Assembly (NCBI RefSeq): GCF_001612845.1
Contig: NZ_BDBF01000009.1
Location: forward strand, 1-64,000
From: Nocardia elegans NBRC 108235
Lineage (GTDB): Bacteria > Actinomycetota > Actinomycetes > Mycobacteriales > Mycobacteriaceae
DNA: 64,000 bases
Direction: 5' to 3'
Part shown: piece by piece, positions 51,975-59,393 of the stretch
Numbering within the stretch: the stretch's first letter is position 1
How the letters are laid out: each line of letters opens with the position of its first letter
The notes under the pieces: model-generated
Database searches by the model: none
What the model saw: the letters and a program-made list of their open reading frames with translations, nothing else
Told to the model about the DNA's origin: nothing
Program-made: the position numbers and the translations under genes

Positions 51975-54380
51975 GTGGGGCAAGAGCAGGGGGAGGTCGC
52001 GCCGCGGCTGCGCGACCTGGTTTCGGCTCGGCTGCAGACGGATTCGTCGGTGAGCCCCGAGGTAGCGCAGACGGTGCTGGAGGCGCTGGGGGAGTCCGCC
52101 GAGGCGGGCGGCGCCGGGCCGCAATCCGGAGTATTCCTGCGTGCCATCCGCGTCCGCGGCTTCCGCGGAATCGGTCGCGAGGCGGTACTGCGCATCGCGC
52201 CCGGCCCCGGCCTGACGCTGGTGGTCGGCCGCAACGGGTCGGGTAAGTCGAGTTTCGCCGAGGCCGCGGAACTCGCACTCACCGGCGTCAACCGGCGCTG
52301 GGAGGGCAGATCCGCGGTCTGGCGCGACGGCTGGCGGAATATGCACTGCGAGCAGGATCCCCGGATCGCGATCGATCTGGTCGCGCAGGAACGCGGTCCG
52401 TTGACAATCGAGCGCACGTGGGCCGGCGGCGACGAACTGTCCGAAGGCAGCTGGACGCAGCGCGAAAACGGCAGCGACAGTGACCGATTCCGCCCGCAGG
52501 ACTGGGCGCGCGCCCTGGAGCTGTATCGGCCGTTCCTGTCCTACAGCGAACTCGGCGCGGTGGTCGACGGCCGTCCCAGCGACCTGTTCGACGCGCTGCA
52601 TCGGCTGCTCGGGCTCGACGACATCAGTGCCGCCTTGGACCGGACCCGCACGCGCCGAATCGAATTGGAACGCGCCGCGAAACAGTCCCGGGACGGCCGG
52701 CAGGCTTTACTGGACGAACTGATCACCGTCGCCGACGAGCGCGCCGAGCGCGTCGCCGAGATGCTGCGCGCGCCCGCGCCGGACCTGTCCGCGATCGCCC
52801 ACGAACTCGCCGGCGCCCGCCACGACCCCGGCGGTGTCGCGGCACTGCAGGCCGTGGCACGGCTGCGCATTCCGGCTCCCGCCCAGGTCGAGGCGGCCGC
52901 CGAGGCGGTCGAGGGGGCCACCGCGGAGCTGCTGGACCTGGCGACCGGCGATCTGGAGGCCGAACTCCGTGTGGTCGACCTGCTGCGTGGCGCCCGCGAA
53001 CACGCCGAGGACGGCGAATGCCCCTGCCCGGTCTGCGGCCACGGTCGGCTCGACTCGCGGTGGCGGCGCGAGGCGACAGCCCGGATCGAGGCCGTCGAGC
53101 GGCGCGCCGCCGTCCTGACCGCCGCCCGGGGCGCGCTGGGCGAGGCGATCGCCGCGGCCCGTGCGCTGATCGAACCCGTTCCGCCGGAACTGGAATCGGC
53201 CATCCCCGCGCCGAATATCGATCCCGTGGACGCCCATCGCGCCTGGACATCCTGGTCCGCCCTGCTGGAGGTCGAAGCGGGCGCCACGCTGGCGGCCCGG
53301 ATGCGCGGCGCGCACGCCGAACTCGCGGTGCGGCTGGAGGTGTTGCAGCGGGCCGTGCACAAGGAGCTCGATCGCATCGATGCGGTCTGGACGCCGCTGG
53401 TCCCGCGCATCGCCACCTGGCTGCACGAGGCGCGGCTGGTGGCCGCGGCCGATGCCGAATTGCGTACCGTCCGCCGCGCCGAGGACTGGCTGAAGTCGGC
53501 CGCCGCCGGCCTGCGCGACGAACGGCTCGCCCCGCTGGCCGAGCACGCCCGGCGGATCTGGGGTGGGCTGCGCCAGCGCAGCAATGTGGACCTCGGCGCG
53601 ATTCGCCTGCAGGGCAACGCGGGAGCCAGTCGCAAGGTGCTGCTCGACGTCACCGTGGACGACTCCGGAGCCGCCGCTCTCGGGGTGATGAGCCAGGGCG
53701 AATTGCATGCGCTGGGCCTGGCCCTGTTCCTGCCGCGGGCCACGGTGGCCGAAAGTCCGTTCGGATTCGTCATGATCGACGACCCGGTGCAGGCGATGGA
53801 TCCGGCGAAGGTCGACGGGCTCGCCCGCGTGCTGGCCGCGGTGGCGCGCAGCGGACGCCAGGTCATCGTGTTCACCCACGACGAGCGGCTGGCCGAGGCG
53901 GTGCGCCGGTTACGTTTGGACGCAACGGTTCTCGACGTGCAGCGGCGCGAACACTCGCGGGTGGAGGTGCGCGCGGTCGAGGATCCGGTGCAGCGCTATC
54001 TCGCCGACGCGCGGGCCCTGCTGCGCACCAGGCAGTTGCCCAAGCCCATCGCGACCGAACTGGTCATCACCTGCTGCCGATCCGCGATCGAGGCGGCCGC
54101 GCTGGCCCGCGCGCGGCGAGAACTGCTGGCCGCCGGCGTCGACCACCGCGAGGTCCAGCGCCGCGTCGATCGGGCCCGGACCACGTGGGAGACGGTCGCC
54201 CTGGCGGTCTTCGGTGTGCCCGACCGGGTCGACGATCTCAACGACTATCTCGATCGGGAGGCACCGTGGGCGCGCGCGGTGGTGCGCGATGCCACGGCCG
54301 GAGCCCATATCCGTATCCAGCGCCGCTCGGGCGATTTGATCTCGGGGACGAAGAGATTCGTGACATGGCTGAATCCGTGA
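51975..54380 (+). CDS. SMC/Rad50-like ABC ATPase with a CxxC hook-like centre
   Basis: An 801-residue ATPase. Walker A VVGRNGSGKSSF (about 83-92) follows a Rad50-type start (LRAIRVRGFRGIGREAVL). A short helical central region contains CPCPVCGHGR near 350, resembling a zinc hook. Signature MSQGELHALGLALFLPRA and Walker B FVMIDDPVQAMD (about 600) with FTHDERLAEA follow; the residue after DD is Pro, so the catalytic Glu is not in the usual place. The arms are too short for a chromosomal SMC. It likely senses or processes nucleic acid. GGGAGG precedes the GTG. Confidence 0.82.
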   Translation: MGQEQGEVAPRLRDLVSARLQTDSSVSPEVAQTVLEALGESAEAGGAGPQSGVFLRAIRVRGFRGIGREAVLRIAPGPGLTLVVGRNGSGKSSFAEAAELALTGVNRRWEGRSAVWRDGWRNMHCEQDPRIAIDLVAQERGPLTIERTWAGGDELSEGSWTQRENGSDSDRFRPQDWARALELYRPFLSYSELGAVVDGRPSDLFDALHRLLGLDDISAALDRTRTRRIELERAAKQSRDGRQALLDELITVADERAERVAEMLRAPAPDLSAIAHELAGARHDPGGVAALQAVARLRIPAPAQVEAAAEAVEGATAELLDLATGDLEAELRVVDLLRGAREHAEDGECPCPVCGHGRLDSRWRREATARIEAVERRAAVLTAARGALGEAIAAARALIEPVPPELESAIPAPNIDPVDAHRAWTSWSALLEVEAGATLAARMRGAHAELAVRLEVLQRAVHKELDRIDAVWTPLVPRIATWLHEARLVAAADAELRTVRRAEDWLKSAAAGLRDERLAPLAEHARRIWGGLRQRSNVDLGAIRLQGNAGASRKVLLDVTVDDSGAAALGVMSQGELHALGLALFLPRATVAESPFGFVMIDDPVQAMDPAKVDGLARVLAAVARSGRQVIVFTHDERLAEAVRRLRLDATVLDVQRREHSRVEVRAVEDPVQRYLADARALLRTRQLPKPIATELVITCCRSAIEAAALARARRELLAAGVDHREVQRRVDRARTTWETVALAVFGVPDRVDDLNDYLDREAPWARAVVRDATAGAHIRIQRRSGDLISGTKRFVTWLNP

Positions 54381-54784
54381 GCCCGACCGTGGCCCAGCGT
54401 CTGGCGGCGGCCGCGGAACTACTCGACGGCACGGTCACCGATGCGGGCGGCCTGTGGTCCCGGGCGACGGTGTGGATCCTGCGGATCGCGCTGGAACAGT
54501 CGGTGGACAGGCTGTGGGCGCGGGTGTCGCCACCGCTGGCCCGGTGCAGTATGCGCGCCCAGCTGCTGGCGCTGGACAGCTGCGCCGGCCCCGAACTGTC
54601 GGGCCGGGTCGCCGGATTGTGGGCGACGCTGTCGCGGGCCGGGCATCACCTCGACTCCGAACCCGCGCCGACCCTGCACGAACTGCGTGACTGGTACGAC
54701 GAGACCGCGCGGCTGGCCGAGGAACTCGACCACATCGGCCGCGCGGATGTACCCGCCGTCTTCGGCCGCCGCCGGAACCGGTGA
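54365..54784 (+). CDS. Small helical partner of the SMC-like ATPase (HEPN-like fold possible)
   Basis: A 139-residue protein that begins 16 nt inside the end of the ATPase gene, so the two are coupled. It is all-helical: AQRLAAAAELLDG, LWSRATVWILRIALEQSVDRLW, then DSCAGPELSGRVAGLWATLSRAGHH. The layout recalls HEPN or nucleotidyltransferase-associated helical proteins, but no RxxxxH ribonuclease motif is evident. It may be a regulatory or effector subunit. I do not recognise a named family. Confidence 0.6.
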   Translation: MAESVSPTVAQRLAAAAELLDGTVTDAGGLWSRATVWILRIALEQSVDRLWARVSPPLARCSMRAQLLALDSCAGPELSGRVAGLWATLSRAGHHLDSEPAPTLHELRDWYDETARLAEELDHIGRADVPAVFGRRRNR

Positions 54785-54795
54785 GACCGGGCGGC

Positions 54796-54801
54796 GATAA
54801 T
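54796..54801 (+). promoter_or_regulatory. -10 box for a leaderless YchJ-family mRNA
   Basis: GATAAT ends 6 nt before the ATG at 54808. This supports that start over the GTG at 54781. Confidence 0.45.
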
Positions 54802-54807
54802 CGTCCG

Positions 54808-55221
54808 ATGGCCGATACCTTTCCCGAGCGCCCGGACGACACCGACCGCTGTCCGTGCGGTAGCGGCGAACAGTTCGGGCAGTGCTGCGGCCCGCGCCTG
54901 GACGACACCCGCCCGGCGCCGACCGCCGAGGCGCTGATGCGTTCGCGCTACACCGCCTTCGCCGTCGGCGATCGCGACTACCTGCTGCGGACCTGGCATC
55001 CGCGGACCAGGCCGCGACGGCTGGCACTGGATCCGGCGCAGCGCTGGGTATCGCTGCAGGTCTTCGGTACGGAGGCGGGCGGCCTGTTCGACGACACCGG
55101 AGTGGTCGAATTTCGCGCCACTTACCGATACGACGGCCGGCGGGGTGTGCTCTCCGAGTGCAGCAGGTTTGCTCGCGTCGACGGCCGCTGGGTCTACGTC
55201 GATGGAGATATCGAATCTTAA
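54808..55221 (+). CDS. YchJ-family protein with SEC-C zinc motif (UPF0225)
   Basis: A 137-residue protein. The SEC-C zinc motif CPCGSGEQFGQCC is at residues 15-27, followed by the YchJ core RSRYTAFAVGDRDYLLRTWHP and an NTF2-like closing sheet (FRATYRYDG, FARVDGRWVYVDGD). It has the usual length. Function is unknown; the SEC-C motif binds zinc and, in SecA, contacts ribosomes and SecB. Cytoplasmic. Confidence 0.9.
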   Translation: MADTFPERPDDTDRCPCGSGEQFGQCCGPRLDDTRPAPTAEALMRSRYTAFAVGDRDYLLRTWHPRTRPRRLALDPAQRWVSLQVFGTEAGGLFDDTGVVEFRATYRYDGRRGVLSECSRFARVDGRWVYVDGDIES

Positions 55222-55353
55222 CCGGCTCGTAAAGAGTTTCCAGTGCTCTCCCATTATCATTGCGGCAATACATTTCCGATTAATACAGATAGCGAAGGAG
55301 TTGCCGTAAACGTGGACAGCCGCGCGGTGACTACCGGGAATCGGGACCCTCAT

Positions 55354-55359
55354 TAGGGT
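55354..55359 (+). promoter_or_regulatory. -10 box for a leaderless SelW-like mRNA
   Basis: TAGGGT ends 6 nt before the ATG at 55366. The 144-nt upstream gap is less GC-rich and also holds GAAGGAG ahead of a 14-codon ORF that I do not trust. Confidence 0.5.
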
Positions 55360-55365
55360 CACCGC

Positions 55366-55638
55366 ATGGCACGAATCGCGATCGAATACTGCACGCAATG
55401 CCGGTGGTTACTGCGGGCCGGATGGATGGCCCAAGAGTTGCTGAACACCTTCGGCACCGACCTCGACGAGGTGGCACTGATTCCCGGAACCGGTGGAGTG
55501 TTCCGGATCACCGTGGACGGTGAGCAGATCTGGGAGCGCAAGGCCGACGGCGGCTTCCCGGATGTCGCCGGGCTGAAACAGCGCGTGCGCGACCGCATCG
55601 ATCCCGCCCGCGACCTCGGCCACATCGATCGAGGTTGA
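55366..55638 (+). CDS. SelT/SelW/SelH (Rdx)-family redox protein
   Basis: A 90-residue thioredoxin-like Rdx protein. The redox motif CTQC is near residues 9-12 in IEYCTQCRWLLRAGWMAQELL, and GVFRITVDGEQIWERKADGGFPD follows as in bacterial SelW homologues that use Cys in place of selenocysteine. It is probably a thiol-redox partner in the cytoplasm; its target is unknown. The esterase gene starts 58 nt downstream with its own ribosome-binding site and operator-like repeat. Confidence 0.9.
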   Translation: MARIAIEYCTQCRWLLRAGWMAQELLNTFGTDLDEVALIPGTGGVFRITVDGEQIWERKADGGFPDVAGLKQRVRDRIDPARDLGHIDRG

Positions 55639-55659
55639 CGCGGTACGAATGATCTCGGA

Positions 55660-55684
55660 CGTACTCTCGGTTACAGGGAGTACG
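55660..55684. promoter_or_regulatory. Inverted repeat overlapping the esterase ribosome-binding site
   Basis: CGTACTC and GAGTACG form perfect 7-bp arms around an 11-bp spacer. The right arm runs into GAGGAGG, the Shine-Dalgarno of the gene at 55697. It may be a repressor site or an RNA hairpin that hides the ribosome-binding site. Confidence 0.5.
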
Positions 55685-55696
55685 AGGAGGTGCGAG

Positions 55697-57265
55697 ATGA
55701 GCACTCAATTCTTCGAGGCGACCCCGGTCGAGGACACTGCCGGACCCGTCGCCCACACGACCAGCGGTGCGGTACGCGGATTCCGTACGGGATCGGTTCA
55801 CGTATGGCGCAGCATCCCCTATGCCGCGGCACCGGCGGGCCCGAAGCGGTTCACCCGGCCGGAACCGCCCGAACCCTGGTCGGGAGTGCGTGACTGCACC
55901 GAATTCGGCGAGATCGCGCCGCAGACCATGGGCGATATGGTGCCCGTCGACTCGGGGCTGCGCATGGGCGAGGACTGCCTGTGGGTCACTGTGTGGGCGC
56001 CGGCCGCCGAGCCGGTGCAGCCGCGTCCGGTGATGGTGTGGCTGCACGGCGGCGCCTACTGTCTGGGCACGGCGGCCCAGGCGATCTACGACGGCCGCCG
56101 GATGGTCGAGATGGGCGACGTGGTGATCGTCGCGGTGAACTATCGGCTCGGCGCACTCGGCTTCCTCGATCTGTCCTCGCTGGGCGACGGGTTCGTCGCC
56201 AACCTCGGCCTGCACGACCAGATAGCGGCGCTGGAATGGGTGCGCGACAATGCCGCCGCCTTCGGCGGCGATCCGGGCAACGTCACCGTTTTCGGCGAAT
56301 CCTCCGGCGCCGGATGCGTCACCGCGCTGCTGACCTCGCCGCGGGCCGCGGGCCTGTTCCACCGCGCCATCGCGCAGAGCCCCCCGGCCACGACGGTCTT
56401 CGGCCCCGATCGAGCCGCAGGGGTGGCGAGCCGCTTCCTGGAACTGATGGATCTGCCGCCCGAACGTGCCGGGGAACTGCTGGAATGCCCCATCGAACGG
56501 ATCGTGGACGCGGCCGGAATCCTGCTGGACGAGGTGCCGCTGCAGTCGCCGGGGCGCTTGGCCGCGGCGCCGGTGGTGGACGGTGATCTGCTGCCCACCT
56601 ATCCGACCGACCGCTTCCAGCAGGGCCGCTCGCATCGCGTACCGCTGATCATCGGCACCAACAAGGACGAGGCATCGCTGTTCCGGCTGTTCCGCTCGCC
56701 GATCATGCCGGTGACACCGGATGCGGTGAACGCGATGCTCAATGCCGTCGCGGGGGAACACCCCGGGCTGTCGCACGAGCGCATCGCCGAAATCACCTCC
56801 GCCTACCCGGATCTGGCCAAGACTCGCGGCGCGCTGGCGATGTCGACCGATGCGGCGTTCCGGATGCCGGCACACTGGGTCGCCGATGCGCATTCCCGGC
56901 ACAGCCGCACCTGGATGTATCGGTTCGATCAGGCCACGCCGATGCTGAAGGCGGCGCGGGTAGGCGCCGGCCACGCCACCGAATTGCCGTACATCTTCGG
57001 CAATTTCGGCTCCTTCGATCACGATCCGACCTTCTGGCTGGGTGGTCGCAAGGTCGCGAGCGAGGTTTCGGGCCGGATGATGCGGCGCTGGCTGGCCTTC
57101 GCCGAGCACGGGGTGCCGGCCGCGCTGGACGGCTCGAAGCATTGGCCGCCCTACCGCGAATCCACCCGCACGACACTGGTCGTCGACGCCGCGGATCGAG
57201 TCCTCGACGATCCCGATCACGATCTGCACACCGCCTGGGGCGACCAGGCGGTCGGCTTCAGCTGA
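55697..57265 (+). CDS. Type B carboxylesterase
   Basis: A 522-residue carboxylesterase/para-nitrobenzyl-esterase type alpha/beta hydrolase. Oxyanion hole in WLHGGAYCLG, nucleophile in FGESSGAG (about 200), acid in NKDEASLF, and His in GAGHATELPYIFG (about 425). No signal peptide is visible, so it is cytoplasmic. It hydrolyses carboxylic esters of unknown nature. GAGGAGG lies 6 nt before the ATG. It converges on the P450 gene with 6 nt between. Confidence 0.92.
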   Translation: MSTQFFEATPVEDTAGPVAHTTSGAVRGFRTGSVHVWRSIPYAAAPAGPKRFTRPEPPEPWSGVRDCTEFGEIAPQTMGDMVPVDSGLRMGEDCLWVTVWAPAAEPVQPRPVMVWLHGGAYCLGTAAQAIYDGRRMVEMGDVVIVAVNYRLGALGFLDLSSLGDGFVANLGLHDQIAALEWVRDNAAAFGGDPGNVTVFGESSGAGCVTALLTSPRAAGLFHRAIAQSPPATTVFGPDRAAGVASRFLELMDLPPERAGELLECPIERIVDAAGILLDEVPLQSPGRLAAAPVVDGDLLPTYPTDRFQQGRSHRVPLIIGTNKDEASLFRLFRSPIMPVTPDAVNAMLNAVAGEHPGLSHERIAEITSAYPDLAKTRGALAMSTDAAFRMPAHWVADAHSRHSRTWMYRFDQATPMLKAARVGAGHATELPYIFGNFGSFDHDPTFWLGGRKVASEVSGRMMRRWLAFAEHGVPAALDGSKHWPPYRESTRTTLVVDAADRVLDDPDHDLHTAWGDQAVGFS

Positions 57266-57271
57266 GCCGGC

Positions 57272-58576
57272 TCAGACGCTGCTGGGCTGTTCGGCGCGCT
57301 TACCGAGCAGCACCGGCACCCGGCTGTAGCCGTGCAGGGTGAACAGCGGCCGGCGCCGCGGGCGACCGGCCAGCACGAGATTCGGGAAACGCTCGAACAG
57401 CGACCGCAGCGCGTACGTGCCCTCCATCCGGGCCAGGCTCGCGCCCAGGCAAGCGTGGATGCCGCTGGAGAACGTCAGGTGATCCTTGGCGTTGGCGCGG
57501 GTGACGTCGAAGCGGTGCGGTTCGTCGAATACCTTCGGGTCACGGTTGGCGCCCGACAGCGACAGCACCACCGTGCTGCCCCGGTGCACGGTGACCCCGC
57601 CCAGCTCCGCATCGCGCCCGGCGATGCGGCCGGTGTTCTGCACCGGGGCGTCGAAACGCAGAATCTCCTCGATCGCGTTGGGCCACAGCTGCGGATCCTC
57701 GCGCAGGAGGTCCAGCTGATCGCGATGGTTCACCAGTTGCACGACGCCGTTGCTGATCAAATTGACCGTGGTCTCGAATCCGGCGCCCATCAGTAGCGTG
57801 GCGGAGGCCTTCAACTCCGTGTTGTCCAGCGTGCCGGAACTCACCAGGCCGGACAGGATGTCCTCGCCCGGTTCGCGCCGCAGCCGCGCGATGTGCTCGT
57901 CGAGATAGTGGTCCATCTCCAGAATGGCCGCCGAGGCATCGCGGGTGGTGGGCCAGCTGATGCCGATGTCGAGCATCGGCGACACGGCGTCGCCCCACGC
58001 CAGGAAGCGGTCGCGGTCGGCGTCGGGGAAGCCCAGCATTTCGGAGATGATCGCGATCGGCACCTGGGAGGCGAAATCGGCCACCAGATCAGCCGAACCG
58101 CCGGAGGGCAGGGCATCGAGCAGTTCCGTGGTCACCGATTCGACGCGGTCGCGCAGCCGGGCGATCGCGCGCGGAGTGAATGCAGAGGCCACCGGTTTAC
58201 GCATCCGGGTGTGGTCGGGCGGATCGATCACCAGCATCGACGGCGGCTGCACCGGATTGGGCGGCAGCGGCGCCAGATCCATCAGCGGCCGCAGCGGTCC
58301 GGGCACGAAACCCTCGGCCGCCGCGACCTTGAAGGTGGTGTCGCGCAGCACGGTCCGCACCACCTCGTAGTCGGTGGTCGCCCAGCCGAGGGGGGAGTGC
58401 ACCAGCCGTCCCTGTGCGCGCAAGGATTCCAGCAGTGGTATCGGATCATCGACCGCCTCGGGGCTGGACATCAGTTGTGCCACGGTTTCGCCGCGCCGGG
58501 CGTAGGTCTTCAAGACCAGCCGCGGCGTGCCCTGCACCACCAACCATCGAAACCAGTACTGCGGCTTCATCGCCAT
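57272..58576 (-). CDS. Cytochrome P450
   Basis: A 434-residue bacterial P450. The heme-binding loop FSSGIHACLGASLAR is at about 369-383, the ExxR in EEILRFDAPVQNTGR, and the I-helix GAGFETTVNL carries the oxygen-activation residues (E-T in place of D-T or E-T variants). PPDHTRMRKPVASAFTPR is typical of the family. The N-terminus recalls the mycobacterial CYP140 group but this is only an impression. No ferredoxin is encoded nearby. A 14-bp palindrome lies 84 nt upstream. Confidence 0.92.
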   Translation of the reverse strand: MAMKPQYWFRWLVVQGTPRLVLKTYARRGETVAQLMSSPEAVDDPIPLLESLRAQGRLVHSPLGWATTDYEVVRTVLRDTTFKVAAAEGFVPGPLRPLMDLAPLPPNPVQPPSMLVIDPPDHTRMRKPVASAFTPRAIARLRDRVESVTTELLDALPSGGSADLVADFASQVPIAIISEMLGFPDADRDRFLAWGDAVSPMLDIGISWPTTRDASAAILEMDHYLDEHIARLRREPGEDILSGLVSSGTLDNTELKASATLLMGAGFETTVNLISNGVVQLVNHRDQLDLLREDPQLWPNAIEEILRFDAPVQNTGRIAGRDAELGGVTVHRGSTVVLSLSGANRDPKVFDEPHRFDVTRANAKDHLTFSSGIHACLGASLARMEGTYALRSLFERFPNLVLAGRPRRRPLFTLHGYSRVPVLLGKRAEQPSSV

Positions 58577-58659
58577 CCCCGTTCGTCGTCCGGTTCCCTG
58601 ACCCCCACACTACGGAGTAGCGGGCGAGCCGAAAACGGACTGCGGGTGGATCGCCGTGC

Positions 58660-58673
58660 CCTACCCGGGTAGG
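58660..58673. promoter_or_regulatory. 14-bp perfect palindrome upstream of the P450 gene
   Basis: CCTACCCGGGTAGG lies 84 nt before the P450 ATG and just after the stop of the TIGR03089 gene. A -10-like TAGTGT (58612-58607) lies between it and the start, so the site could be an activator or repressor operator. Confidence 0.45.
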
Positions 58674-58676
58674 AGA

Positions 58677-59393
58677 TCAGGGCCGGCGAGTGGTGACGCG
58701 CTCGGTGTCGATCCGGTGCTCGAGCCGAGCCGGATCCGGGGCGGTCACCTGCACCAGCGAGGCCCCGGCCGCGTACACCGCCAGCAGTCCGTCGATCAGG
58801 TGGGCGGTGGTGTCCCAGTCGGTGGTGGACAGCACCCGGTCGCTCGCGGTGAACCCCTGCTGTTCGGCCGAGGCCCGGGCCGCGGCCACGGTCTCGGCGA
58901 CGGTGGCGCCGTCGAGGGCGGCGCCCGCGCCCGACGGGTGGAATTGATCACCGTGCGCCCGCACCGACGTGGCGTAATCGGTGACGCCGACCGGCAGATC
59001 GGCGACGGGCATGCCCATGGGATCCAGCGACAGCGCGGCCACCTCGGCGATATCACCGGCCTCGTCGATGCGCGCGGCCGAGACCAGCGCGAGTTCGGCG
59101 TCGGCGTCCGGCCGCAGCACCACCTCCGTGCCCGCCCACCAGCAGCCGAGCAGGACCGCGGCGGTCTGCCAGTGCGCGGGCAGCAGCACCGACACCCGTG
59201 CGCCCGGAGCGAGGCCGAATTCGTCGCGAATCATATTGGCGGTCTTGGCCGCCCAGTTCGCCAGCGTCAGCCCGGACAGTTCGATGCGGGCACCGGTGCT
59301 GTCGTCGTAGTGGGTGATCCGGGGCGCCGCGGGCTCGCGGGCGAGGATCGGGCCGAGCAGGGCATCGGTGAGAGTGTCGTTCAGTTCACGCAT
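58677..59393 (-). CDS. TIGR03089-family protein (ANL-like N-terminal fragment)
   Basis: A 238-residue protein matching the TIGR03089 family, whose Mycobacterium member (Rv3268) also lies next to an LCP gene. The sequence resembles the N-terminal subdomain of acyl-adenylate enzymes (LSGLTLANWAAKTANMI, then PGARVSVLLPAHWQTAAVLLG), with no phosphate loop or C-terminal domain. Its function is unknown. It overlaps the end of the LCP gene by 13 nt, so it is coupled and may act with it in cell-wall assembly. Confidence 0.85.
   Translation of the reverse strand: MRELNDTLTDALLGPILAREPAAPRITHYDDSTGARIELSGLTLANWAAKTANMIRDEFGLAPGARVSVLLPAHWQTAAVLLGCWWAGTEVVLRPDADAELALVSAARIDEAGDIAEVAALSLDPMGMPVADLPVGVTDYATSVRAHGDQFHPSGAGAALDGATVAETVAAARASAEQQGFTASDRVLSTTDWDTTAHLIDGLLAVYAAGASLVQVTAPDPARLEHRIDTERVTTRRP

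Noticed and set aside
55312..55356. 14-codon ORF behind GAAGGAG before the SelW-like gene
   Set aside because: The Shine-Dalgarno is 11 nt from the GTG, the peptide is unremarkable and the -10 box of the next gene overlaps its end.
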